Positions 23,764-32,700 of a stretch of 64,000 nucleotides of DNA are shown one piece after another. Source of the DNA: CAILDB01 sp049695975 (lineage in GTDB: Bacteria; Patescibacteriota; Minisyncoccia; Phycocordibacterales; GWA1-40-21); assembly GCA_049695975.1 (NCBI GenBank), contig JBAVTE010000009.1, positions 1 through 64,000 of the forward strand. The letters are read 5' to 3'. Within the stretch, counting starts at the first letter, position 1. The number at the start of each line of letters is the position of its first letter. The translations under genes and the position numbers were made by a program. Under the pieces are notes generated by a model. That model searched no databases. It was not told the DNA's origin and saw only the letters and a program-made list of their open reading frames with translations.

Positions 23764-25566
23764 ATGGAAATCAGAAACATAGCAATTATCGCCCACGTGG
23801 ACCACGGAAAGACCACACTTACAGATGCTCTCATGAAGCAAAGTGGTGTTAATATGGAAGGCCTTACCATGGACTCAAACTCTCTAGAACAAGAGCGTGG
23901 TATTACTATTTATGCCAAAAATACTTCTGTTTTCTACAAAGGCACAAAAATAAATATTGTAGATACTCCCGGGCACGCTGACTTCGGCTCTGAAGTTGAA
24001 CGAGTTATCAAGTCAATTGACTCTGTCATTCTCGTCGTGGACGCTCAAGAAGGTCCAATGCCTCAAACAAAATTTGTATTAAAAAAATCATTAGAAATTG
24101 GGCTTAAGCCTATCGTTGTAATAAATAAAATAGACAAGTCAGCAGCAAGACCCGAAGAAGCTCACGAAAAAGTGTTGGAGCTCTTTATGGAACTCGGGGC
24201 AAACAACGAACAGCTCGATTTTCAAATTATTTATGCTATCGGAAGAAATGGTGTTGCAATGAAAAATCTTGGTGATGAACAAAAAGATCTTACTCCCCTT
24301 CTCGATTGTATTTTAGAAAATGTTAAACCAGCAGAAAATAAAGAGGATGAACCTCTAAAAGCTCAGATTTTTAATCTTGCTTACGACAACTTCCTCGGAC
24401 GACTTGCTATTGCAAGAATTTACGAAGGTAAAATAAAAGATGGTCAAACTATTTTTACAAAAACACCAGACGGAAAAACCAAAAAATTTCGCATTACCAA
24501 ACTTTACACTTTCAATGGAATGACCAAAGAAGCAGTAGAAGAAGCACCTTGTGGAGATATTGTAATGGTTGCAGGAATTTCAGATGCATTTATCGGAGAA
24601 ACAATTGTAGAAAATAATGAGCAAATTCCCCTCCCTTCTATTCCAATAGATGAGCCAACTATTTCTCTAAACTTTTTAGTCAATGATTCCCCTTTTGCAG
24701 GAAGAGAAGGCAAATTTGTAACAGGACGACAAATACGAGAAAGACTAGAAAAAGAACTCGAAGTAAATGTTGGACTAAAAATCGATTTCAGTTCCGAACC
24801 ACTTTTGGTCTACGGACGAGGTGAGCTTCACATTGCTATCCTTCTTGAAAATATGAGAAGAGAAGGTTATGAACTTCAAGTCTCTCAACCACAAGCAATC
24901 TCAAAAGAAGAAAATGGTGTAAAAACAGAACCATTTGAAGAAGTGACGATAGATGTACCTGAAGAATATTCTGGAAATGTGATAGATAAAATAGGTAGGA
25001 GAAAAGGAATAATGACCGAAATGAAACAAAAAGAAGGACACTGCCGAATAATATTTGATGTACCTACTAGAGGTCTTCTCGGATACCGCGGACAGTTTGT
25101 AGTAGATACTAGAGGTGAAGGAATTCTCTGTTCTAGATTTGTCGGATTTAAACCTTATGCTGGAGAAATACGAAAACAAGAATATGGTTCTATGACTTCC
25201 ATGGCTTCTGGAAAAGCTTTGGCATTTTCACTATGGAATTTACAAGAAAGAGGTTCTATTTACATTGACCCAGCAACTGAGGTCTATGAGGGAATGGTCA
25301 TTGGAAATGTTACAAAAGGTGATGAAATGGATGTAAATCCAACAAAAGGAAAGGCTCTTACAAATATGAGAAAAACTAGTTCAGACGAAGCGATATATCT
25401 TACTCCACCACTTCGTCTTGATATTGAAAGAGGCCTTGAAATTATGAGACACGATGAACTTTTAGAAATTACACCAAAAAATGTAAGACTTAGAAAAAAG
25501 AACCTTACCGATGTTGAGAGAAAAAGAAATGAAAGAAGTCAGACAAAGAAGTTGAATGATTTATAA
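23764..25566 (+). CDS. typA: Translational GTPase TypA/BipA
   Basis: Ribosome-associated GTPase of the elongation factor family, involved in 50S assembly and stress adaptation. The 600-residue protein begins MEIRNIAIIAHVDHGKTTL (G1); other GTPase motifs are the switch I ERGITI, DTPGHADF (G3) and NKID (G4). Domain II, an EF-G-like domain III and the TypA-specific C-terminus (RGLLGYRGQF, then a Lys/Arg-rich end) follow. The frame extends upstream to 23728 but that part would be encoded by the palindrome, so the ATG at 23764 is chosen. A strong terminator follows at 25571. Confidence 0.96.
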   Translation: MEIRNIAIIAHVDHGKTTLTDALMKQSGVNMEGLTMDSNSLEQERGITIYAKNTSVFYKGTKINIVDTPGHADFGSEVERVIKSIDSVILVVDAQEGPMPQTKFVLKKSLEIGLKPIVVINKIDKSAARPEEAHEKVLELFMELGANNEQLDFQIIYAIGRNGVAMKNLGDEQKDLTPLLDCILENVKPAENKEDEPLKAQIFNLAYDNFLGRLAIARIYEGKIKDGQTIFTKTPDGKTKKFRITKLYTFNGMTKEAVEEAPCGDIVMVAGISDAFIGETIVENNEQIPLPSIPIDEPTISLNFLVNDSPFAGREGKFVTGRQIRERLEKELEVNVGLKIDFSSEPLLVYGRGELHIAILLENMRREGYELQVSQPQAISKEENGVKTEPFEEVTIDVPEEYSGNVIDKIGRRKGIMTEMKQKEGHCRIIFDVPTRGLLGYRGQFVVDTRGEGILCSRFVGFKPYAGEIRKQEYGSMTSMASGKALAFSLWNLQERGSIYIDPATEVYEGMVIGNVTKGDEMDVNPTKGKALTNMRKTSSDEAIYLTPPLRLDIERGLEIMRHDELLEITPKNVRLRKKNLTDVERKRNERSQTKKLNDL

Positions 25567-25570
25567 AACA

Positions 25571-25601
25571 AAAAAACACCCACAGAAAGTGGGTGTTTTT
25601 T
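25571..25601. terminator. Bidirectional terminator between typA and the RRM gene
   Basis: Perfect 13-bp stem with AAAAAACACCCAC and GTGGGTGTTTTTT arms and loop AGAAA. Both strands give a T-run after the GC part, so it serves both convergent genes. Confidence 0.93.
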
Positions 25602-25618
25602 GTTTTGAGAAGAAGATA

Positions 25619-25915
25619 TTATCTTCCTCCTCTGTAACCTCCTCTATCTCCTCTGTCTTGTCTTGGTTCGAGTGGCTTTGCTTCATTGACGATAAGCTTT
25701 CTTCCATCCATTTCAACACCGTTAAGTGTTTGAATAGCTGTATCAGCTTCATTATCATTAGTCATAGACACAAAACCGAAACCTCTGGATCGACCAGTCA
25801 TCTTATCCATGATGATATTGGCGGATTCAACGGCTCCAACTTTTGAGAAGTAGTCCTTCAAAGATGCATCTGTTGCACCGTATGAAAGGTTACCTATATA
25901 TAATTTCTTTGCCAT
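25619..25915 (-). CDS. Single-RRM RNA-binding protein
   Basis: A 98-residue RNA-binding protein with one RRM: RNP2 LYIGNL at 5-10 and RNP1 RGFGFVSM at 44-51, including the conserved aromatic residues. A Gly/Arg-rich tail (RGDRGGYRGGR) follows. Such small RRM proteins are found in cyanobacteria and various other bacteria and are often cold-inducible; regulation here is only inferred from the leader of about 90 nt. It has its own extended -10 promoter and shares a terminator with typA. Confidence 0.93.
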   Translation of the reverse strand: MAKKLYIGNLSYGATDASLKDYFSKVGAVESANIIMDKMTGRSRGFGFVSMTNDNEADTAIQTLNGVEMDGRKLIVNEAKPLEPRQDRGDRGGYRGGR

Positions 25916-26010
25916 TTGTTTGAGCTTGAAATATTCTACTAAATTCGCAGAACGACCTGTCTCAAACGGCTAAGAAAACTTAAACCTACGAGAACTTGTA
26001 CTGCATAAAT

Positions 26011-26039
26011 AGTATAGCACATATCAATAAATAATGCAA
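26011..26039 (-). promoter_or_regulatory. Promoter of the RRM protein gene
   Basis: Reverse strand TTGCAT (26034-26039), 17-nt spacer, TATACT (26011-26016) preceded by TGC, an extended -10. The start near 26004 gives an unusually long leader of about 90 nt for this region, where many genes seem leaderless, so post-transcriptional control is possible. Confidence 0.7.
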
Positions 26040-26064
26040 GTCAAGATGTTGATAATAAGATAAC

Positions 26065-26093
26065 TTGTGAAAATAGCATATTTTGTATAGAAT
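26065..26093 (+). promoter_or_regulatory. Leaderless-type promoter of hisS
   Basis: TTGTGA (26065-26070), 17-nt spacer, TAGAAT (26088-26093), then 8 nt to the ATG at 26102. No T-box or other leader can fit. Confidence 0.6.
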
Positions 26094-26101
26094 TAACATA
26101 A

Positions 26102-27418
26102 ATGTCAGAAAAAAGTAAAAATGTAAGTACAGAGCCGTATAAAGGAGTAAGGGATTTTTATCCTACCGATATGGCAGTGCAAAATTACATATTTAAAGTA
26201 ATGAAAGAAACAGTTGAAGGTTTTGGTTATTCTGAATACGGAGCGTCTGTACTTGAGCCAGCAGATCTTTACAAAGCAAAATCTGGAGAAGAAATTGTAA
26301 ATGAGCAAACGTACACATTTACAGACAAAGGTGACCGCGAGGTCTCTCTCCGCCCAGAAATGACTCCGACAGTTGCAAGAATGATTGCAGGAAAACTTAA
26401 AGAGCTTGCCATACCTTTACGATGGTATTCCATTCCAAATCTTTTTCGCTATGAAAAACCACAGAGAGGACGCACTCGTGAACATTGGCAACTCAATGTA
26501 GATATTTTTGGCGTAAAATCCATTGAAGCAGAAGTAGAGGTTATTTCCATTGCTTCACAGGTTCTGAAAAATTTTGGACTCAAAGATTCCAATTTTGAAA
26601 TTAGAATAAATAGTCGAAAAATAATTAACTACATTTTAAAAGATCTTTTTTCTTTACATGAAAATACCATACAAAAAGTTTCTAAGCTCATAGACAAGAA
26701 AGATAAGATGAAAGATGGAGAGTTTACGAAAGCTATAGAAGAAATGATCCCTGAAAGAAGCTCCGAATTTATCACCCTCATCAATTCTAAAAACTTTGAA
26801 GAATTTATTTCTCATCTGCCACAAACTGCCGAAGAAAATGAGGGTGTTAAAGAAATCAAAAAACTCATTGGACGACTTGAGGAAATTGGTATTACAAATG
26901 CAGTATTCTGCCAGGCTCTGATGCGTGGTTTTGACTATTATACCGGAATTGTATTTGAAGTGTATGATACAAACCCCGACAACAGACGATCTGTCTTTGG
27001 AGGCGGAAGATATGATGATTTGCTGGATATTTTTGACAAAGAGAAAGTTCCGGCCTGCGGATTTGGTGCAGGTGATGTGATTATCAGAGATATTTTGGAG
27101 ACATATGGTTTAATGCCGAAGTTCCCTGCTCCAGCAGACATTTACATTTGTGTTATGAACGAGACTTCAATCGGCTTTGCCCAAGATCTAGCCCAATCTC
27201 TACGAGAAAGGAAAATCAGAACTTCTGTTGATTTTTCATTCCGAAAAGTAGGAGACCAAATAAAATACGCCGATAAAAATAAAATTCCTTTTGTTATCTG
27301 TATCGGCGAAGAAGAAGTTAAAACCGGTAAATTTAAAGTCAAAAATCTTTCAACAGGTGAACAAACAGAATTTGACGATTTAGAAATGGAAAAAGTCCAA
27401 AAAATAGTTAGAAATTAA
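26102..27418 (+). CDS. hisS: Histidyl-tRNA synthetase
   Basis: Class II synthetase that charges tRNA-His. The 438-residue protein has KGVRDFYP at the start, motif 2 around WYSIPNLFRYEKPQRGRTREHWQLNVDIFG, the histidine-binding GFDYYTGIVFE and motif 3 FGGGRYDDL, then the anticodon-binding domain (about 345-438). Unlike thrS it has no leader: the promoter ends 8 nt before the ATG. The exonuclease gene follows within 90 nt and may be read through. Confidence 0.96.
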   Translation: MSEKSKNVSTEPYKGVRDFYPTDMAVQNYIFKVMKETVEGFGYSEYGASVLEPADLYKAKSGEEIVNEQTYTFTDKGDREVSLRPEMTPTVARMIAGKLKELAIPLRWYSIPNLFRYEKPQRGRTREHWQLNVDIFGVKSIEAEVEVISIASQVLKNFGLKDSNFEIRINSRKIINYILKDLFSLHENTIQKVSKLIDKKDKMKDGEFTKAIEEMIPERSSEFITLINSKNFEEFISHLPQTAEENEGVKEIKKLIGRLEEIGITNAVFCQALMRGFDYYTGIVFEVYDTNPDNRRSVFGGGRYDDLLDIFDKEKVPACGFGAGDVIIRDILETYGLMPKFPAPADIYICVMNETSIGFAQDLAQSLRERKIRTSVDFSFRKVGDQIKYADKNKIPFVICIGEEEVKTGKFKVKNLSTGEQTEFDDLEMEKVQKIVRN

Positions 27419-27427
27419 TTGATCATA

Positions 27428-27478
27428 ATTGCGAGGTGATTTCGGACAAAGCAATCTAAAAGTAGAACCAGATTGCTT
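27428..27478. repeat. REP-like palindromic element after hisS
   Basis: Begins ATTGCGAGG (27428-27436), then AAGCAATCT (27449-27457) and its inverted copy AGATTGCTT (27470-27478). This matches the widespread REP type that reads ATTGCGAGG...GAAGCAATC. It lies between hisS and the exonuclease gene and resembles the two fragments inside uppP. Confidence 0.7.
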
Positions 27479-27506
27479 CAAGATTACCACCAAAAAAACA
27501 AACAAA

Positions 27507-28088
27507 ATGCTTAAAATAGTATTTGACCTCGAAACAAGTAATATTTTTGATGATATAGCTAGTAATGATCCGTCTTTGCTTGATATGTCTGTATGCTGTA
27601 TTTATAACTATGAAACTGATGAGTATTCTAGCTTTACAAAAGAACAGCTCAAAGACCTTTGGCCTATTATTGAAAAAGCTGATGTCCTTATTGGATACAA
27701 TTCCGATCATTTTGATATTCCCCTTCTTGGTAAATATTACTCTGGAGATCTAACCAAAATAAAAAGTGTGGATATAATGAAAGATATTAAGAAATCCTTA
27801 GGAAGAAGAATCAAACTCGATACTATTGCAGAAGCGACTCTCGGCAAAAATAAAATCGGTCACGGAATAGAAGCGACCATCTGGTGGAAAAATGGCGAGT
27901 ACGAAAAAGTGATTGAATATTGCAAAGAAGATGTCAAAATCACAAAAGAAATTTACGAATATGCTCTCAAAAATGGTATTTTAAAATACAAAGACAAAGA
28001 CGGTGGAGAAATAAAAGAAATTAAGATAGACACTTCAAACTGGGAAAAGAAAAATGAGTCAATAATTACCCATACTTTGTTTGGATAA
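27507..28088 (+). CDS. DEDD-family 3'-5' exonuclease, RNase H-like fold
   Basis: A 193-residue predicted nuclease. The DEDD residues are visible: VFDLETS near residue 4 (D and E), GYNSDHFDIPLL near 63-75 (D), and YCKEDVKITKEIYEYA near 143-158 (Y and D). This matches the predicted 3'-5' exonucleases related to PolB-like and YprB-type RNase H folds. The start is the ATG at 27507; the frame extends upstream through the REP-like element, which is unlikely to be coding. It is convergent with uppP, with stops 2 nt apart. Confidence 0.82.
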   Translation: MLKIVFDLETSNIFDDIASNDPSLLDMSVCCIYNYETDEYSSFTKEQLKDLWPIIEKADVLIGYNSDHFDIPLLGKYYSGDLTKIKSVDIMKDIKKSLGRRIKLDTIAEATLGKNKIGHGIEATIWWKNGEYEKVIEYCKEDVKITKEIYEYALKNGILKYKDKDGGEIKEIKIDTSNWEKKNESIITHTLFG

Positions 28089-28090
28089 TA

Positions 28091-28963
28091 TTACAATAAA
28101 ATCAAAATCAGAATTGCTAATATAACACGATAATACACAAAGACATTTAACTTATGGCTTTTGAGGAACCTAAGCAGATAGTGGACAACAACGAGTCCAG
28201 TGACAAATGCAACAAGCGAACCAACGAGGAGCGGTAGGCCAAGCCCACCGAGCTCATGCGAATGAATAAGTTCAAAAAGTTTTAGAAGGCCAGAGCCGAT
28301 GATGATGGGTATTGAAAGTAAAAAGGAAAAACGCGCTGCCTGCTCTCTGGTCAGACCCATAAAAAGTCCGCCGGAAATGGTAGCACCCGATCGAGAAAAA
28401 CCGGGAAGAAGCGAGAGGCATTGAAAAAAACCGATAGCAATTCCCTTTTTAATTGTTAAAGAAGACTGGATTGCTCCGTCTTCGCTTGCAATGACGGGAG
28501 AAGTAGAGAGAACAGATAAATGTTTTGAATAAAGTTCTGCGAGGTACATTACAATACTTCCAGCAATAAGAACATATGCTACGAGGTGTAAATTTCGAAA
28601 AATTGTATCCATTTGTTTTTGTAAAAGAAGTCCGCCGACAACCGCGGGGATTGTACCTAAGATAATTGCCAAAATTAAAGTTCTGGATTGCTTCGTTTCA
28701 CTCTCAATAACAGAAGGGATGGACCCCGATCTTCGTCGAAATGTCAAAAAAGAGAAAAAAGTTTTTATTAAATTCCAAATATCTTTCCAAAAATATACTA
28801 CAAGGGCAAGTCCTGTCGCAAGCTGAAGCACTGCATCAAAAGATAAATCAAAATTAGTCTTCATCCCCAAAATATCTCTAATTAGTATTAAGTGTCCCGA
28901 AGAAGAAATCGGCAAAAACTCTGTAATTCCCTCAGTAAATCCTAAAATTATTAAATCTAACAT
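28091..28963 (-). CDS. uppP: Undecaprenyl-diphosphatase with REP-derived insertions
   Basis: Integral membrane enzyme that recycles undecaprenyl pyrophosphate for cell-wall and polysaccharide synthesis. Family motifs are EGITEFLPISSSGHLIL (res 11-27) and LLPGFSRSGATISGG (185-199). At 290 residues it is slightly long. Two loops contain peptides typical of translated REP elements: RSGSIPSVIESETKQSR (78-94) and TSPVIASEDGAIQSS (154-168). Both keep the frame and fall in hydrophilic loops, so the enzyme may still work. An extended -10 TATAAT lies 6 nt before the ATG. It supports the polysaccharide genes at 50.7-64 kb by supplying lipid carrier. Confidence 0.94.
   Translation of the reverse strand: MLDLIILGFTEGITEFLPISSSGHLILIRDILGMKTNFDLSFDAVLQLATGLALVVYFWKDIWNLIKTFFSFLTFRRRSGSIPSVIESETKQSRTLILAIILGTIPAVVGGLLLQKQMDTIFRNLHLVAYVLIAGSIVMYLAELYSKHLSVLSTSPVIASEDGAIQSSLTIKKGIAIGFFQCLSLLPGFSRSGATISGGLFMGLTREQAARFSFLLSIPIIIGSGLLKLFELIHSHELGGLGLPLLVGSLVAFVTGLVVVHYLLRFLKSHKLNVFVYYRVILAILILILL
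28466..28499. repeat. REP-like fragment inside uppP (copy 1)
   Basis: Contains CTGGATTGCTCCGTCTTCGC followed by TTGCAATGACGGG, matching the REP pattern GGATTGCTTCGTC...GCAATGACGG. It encodes residues around 154-168 of UppP. Confidence 0.75.
28683..28720. repeat. REP-like fragment inside uppP (copy 2)
   Basis: Begins CTGGATTGCTTCGTTTCACT and shares its first part with copy 1 (CTGGATTGCTyCGT). It encodes UppP residues around 82-94 (VIESETKQSR), close to the VIASEAKQS peptide typical of REP insertions. Confidence 0.7.
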
Positions 28964-28969
28964 AAAAAC

Positions 28970-28978
28970 ATTATAGCA
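28970..28978 (-). promoter_or_regulatory. Extended -10, leaderless-type promoter of uppP
   Basis: Reverse strand TGC-TATAAT, hexamer at 28970-28975, 6 nt before the ATG at 28963. Confidence 0.6.
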
Positions 28979-29034
28979 TTATTTGTGTTATATGATAGAA
29001 TGTGATTATTATAAATTAATAAAGGTAAAAAAAT

Positions 29035-29790
29035 ATGAATAAATATTTAACACCAATAGCAATAGTGATAGTTGGAATATTGATTGCCGGATCGATTTTT
29101 CTTACAAGTAAAATCAAAACAAATACCCCAGTAGACACCAATATATCACCCGCAGTTTCTGTAGTCACACCTGTAAATGAAAAAGATCACATACTAGGCA
29201 ATCCTCAAGCAAGTATTGTTGTCGTAGAATATGGTGATACAGAATGTCCTCCTTGTAAAATGTTCCATACAGTTATGAATCAAGTAATAGATAATTATGG
29301 AAAAACAGGACAGGTTGCTTGGGTCTTCAGACACTCTCCAATCGTTGGTTTGCATTCAAAAGCCCCAAAAGAAGCCGAGGCTACAGAATGTGCCACACTC
29401 CTCGGTGGAAAAGATATGTTTTGGAAATATATAGATCAAATCTACACAATCACTCCTGGAAATAATGGTTTGGATCCAGCAGAACTTCCAAAAATTGCGA
29501 CCTCTTTAGGCCTTGATGTCACAAAGTTTAATACTTGTCTTTCATCTGGTTCACAAAAATCAATAGTGGATCAGGATTTGGCTGATGCACTAAAAATTAC
29601 AGGTGGACAATTGGGCACCCCACATATAGAAATGATATTAAAGAATGCTCTTACAAATGAAAAAGTTACAGACATCGGAACAAACTTTGGAAACAGCATA
29701 AATATTGGATCCGACCGAAAACACATTAGTTTTGGTGGTGCTTATCCATATGATGCATTTAAGTTTCTTATAGATCTTATATTAAAGTAA
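29035..29790 (+). CDS. Membrane-anchored DsbA-like thiol oxidoreductase
   Basis: Predicted extracytoplasmic thiol-disulfide oxidoreductase of 251 residues. An N-terminal membrane anchor (about 6-25) is followed by a linker and a thioredoxin-like DsbA domain with the active site CPPC at 71-74 (EYGDTECPPCKMF). The helical insertion and cis-Pro region (GGQLGTPHIEM) fit the DsbA/DSBA-thioredoxin_4 type. The gene has an AAAGG Shine-Dalgarno about 10 nt before the ATG. It could oxidise exported Cys-rich proteins such as the one at 3543. It is convergent with the helicase gene, 1 nt away. Confidence 0.9.
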   Translation: MNKYLTPIAIVIVGILIAGSIFLTSKIKTNTPVDTNISPAVSVVTPVNEKDHILGNPQASIVVVEYGDTECPPCKMFHTVMNQVIDNYGKTGQVAWVFRHSPIVGLHSKAPKEAEATECATLLGGKDMFWKYIDQIYTITPGNNGLDPAELPKIATSLGLDVTKFNTCLSSGSQKSIVDQDLADALKITGGQLGTPHIEMILKNALTNEKVTDIGTNFGNSINIGSDRKHISFGGAYPYDAFKFLIDLILK

Positions 29791-29791
29791 A

Positions 29792-32700
29792 CTATATTTT
29801 TCCTTCTATCAAATCATCGACAAACCGCTGAGAACCTTTTGTATCTTTAGAATATTTAGAAACATCAGGAAAATCTAGATTTATAATTTTGTTATAGATA
29901 ACTGTAATGAGTTTCTTTAGTTTTTCTACTTTTTCGTCTTCTATAATCAAATTTAAATCAAAAATTTTTCCATTTTTAGGTTCAATAAATTGCAAAACTC
30001 CACTTTTTACTTTGCCCTTTCTGCCAAACTCTCTTGAACCCTCCAAAAGGAGTTTGTAATAAATGATTTGTCTTTCATATTTTATTGCTTTTGCTTTTTC
30101 ATAATCGCTTCCACTAGTCCATGACAAAAGAGGTTTGCCTGTTTTATAATCGCAAACTTTGTATTCCCCACTATTTTCTTCCATAATCCTATCTATTTTT
30201 CCAGACAAATGTGCACCACCAAGCATCACCCCTTGATCTTTAAAATTAAATTCAATAATGTCCTTAGGACTGAACCCGTCTTTTTTATTTTTCAGAAATT
30301 TATCAAGATCGTCTTGTCCTTTTTCCAAATTTTTTTCAAAATCCTTTGGCGACATTCTTTCTTTTATAAGAAAATATTTGAACCAAGAAAGTGTTTCAGG
30401 AATTTCAGCCATCCTACCTTCCTTTTTAAGAAAAAGAGAAAATTTCTCGAGGGTATGGTGAATGGCCGAACCATATGAACTGCTGGTATTTTTTGCTTGC
30501 GGAAAACGCAAAAGATTTTGTTCCAAAAAATACTGAGGCCCTCCCTTTTCTACATCAAGAAAATTATTTAAATGAGTGATAGGCATTTCATAGTCAGTCA
30601 GTAATGATTTCAAAAGTTTTTCTTCAGAACCAACAAATGGTGGAGTATGATATTGCAACCAAGAAGCAGTAAGTACCTCGTGTGCATCCGGCAAAACTTC
30701 ATCATCAATACTTTCACTTTCAAAATATATTTTCTTCAAAATTTCTTTTTTCATCACATCTTCTTCCCCATTTTCCGCAATCAAAAATCTCAGTTTATCT
30801 GACGAATCTCCATCTTCTTTTATAAGATATGAGGTCATATACAAAAATCTCTTTGCACGAGTGAGTGCAACATAAAATAGCCTAAGCTGATCATCCTCTG
30901 TATCTCCTGCCGGCTCTATTGGCAGATTTGCAGGCAACACTATCTTATTCGGGATACCTCCTCGAGCCCAAATATCATCCTGACAAGATAAAACAAAGAC
31001 TGTCTCAAACTCTAGCCCCTTGGCCTTGTGGGCAGTCAAAAGGTTCACGGCATTATCAAGCTTTGCAAAAGGACTCTGATCATTCAAAGAAATATCATTC
31101 TGATCGTGCAAATCCACAAACTCCACAAGATCTTTGATAGAAAGAATTTCTCCACTTTTGTACTCCCGAAGAGCTCCCACAAAAACCCTAAGACTGGAAA
31201 GAAAAGATAGGTACTCAGCACGTGCGTGATTGAACTTTTCTTTATTAAAATAAAATTCTCGAAATGGACTTTCAAATTTGGTTTGGGTGGACGAATTTTT
31301 TGCCGCAAAAAATTCGTCATTATCATCATCTTCATTTTCTTCAGTCAAGGGTAAATGTGCGCCAATAATATCATCGAGTATCTTCTCTAGAGGTTCAGAT
31401 TGTGACCGCACCCCCAAATCAATAAAAAATTTGGCAATATTTTTTATATTATTATTTTTGTGATCAAGCATAGTCTCAAGCCAATTTTTTTCTGGATAAT
31501 TTTTCCTAGCATTCAAGGAAACCTGCCAAATGTCTTCCCTATTAATCTGCCAAAAAGGAAAACTTAATATTTGTGGCATAAATTCATCTGCTTCATCTTT
31601 GTGCTTGTCGATTAAAGATGATAGAAAACGAGCAATAATAATAATTTGTGCAATATGTGGTTCTTTAAAAACATTTTGTTCTCTTTCATATCTTATAGGT
31701 ACTTTAGCTCCACGGAGGTATGGAACAAGTGTCTCAAGCTGTTTGTGTTTCCTCGCTATAACTGCGATTTCTTCTGGTTTTGCGCCGGCATCTATTTTCT
31801 TTTTTATCTCTCTTGAAATAAAATGATATTCGTGAGCAACAGTTTTAAATTCTTTGTGAATAATATTTCCTTTTTTGATTTCTTTGTTTGAAGCTATAAG
31901 ATTCTTTTCTATTTCTGGTAAAAGCTTTTCAAGTCGCTCTTCACCTTTTCTTATGATATGCGAAGCAATATCTAAAATATCTTGCGATGAACGATAATTT
32001 TTAGTCATTGTCACTATTTCTACATCTCTAAAAATCTTTTTAAAATTTAAAATATTTGAAAGTTCGGCTCCTTGAAATTTGTACACTGCCTGATCATCAT
32101 CTCCCACAGCCATAATGTTTGGCTTACCTTCATTTACAGGCGCGTCAGAAATAAGTAACAAAAGTCGCATTTGTGCTTCGTTGGTATCTTGAAATTCATC
32201 CACCAAAATGTATTGATACTGCTCTTGGATTTCATATCGTAAACTTGGATTTTCCTCAAGAGCTTTCAAAACATCGAGGATCATATCATCAAAATCATAA
32301 TAGCCTTTTTCGTGCATTGTCTTCCTATATTTGGCATAAATATCTCCTACTGCAAGTAGTTTTTCTATATTTACCGAGTCCTTAAAAATACTTCCGCCTT
32401 CATCATCTTTTTTCATCCATTTTTGCTTCCATGCAGAAAGTGGAGTTGCCTTGCCAAGGTCATTTGCTTCTTCAAGAGCAATCTTCAATGAATCTCTGAT
32501 TGAACTAAAAAGCGAATTGACAAAATATGCTATTGAAAAACCTTTTTCTGATTTCAAAGCCAAAGTATTTAATTTTTCTAAAACCTCTGACACATTTCCT
32601 AAACTTTCCTTCCCTATTCTTTCGGAAAAAACGGGGGTCAAAATTTTATCAATTTCCATCAATGATTTCTTATTGTGCTCTAAAATAGAGTGAAATTCAT

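Noticed and set aside
25916..26101. T-box or other riboswitch before hisS
   Set aside because: The hisS promoter ends 8 nt before the ATG, and no GGTGGNACC core is present.
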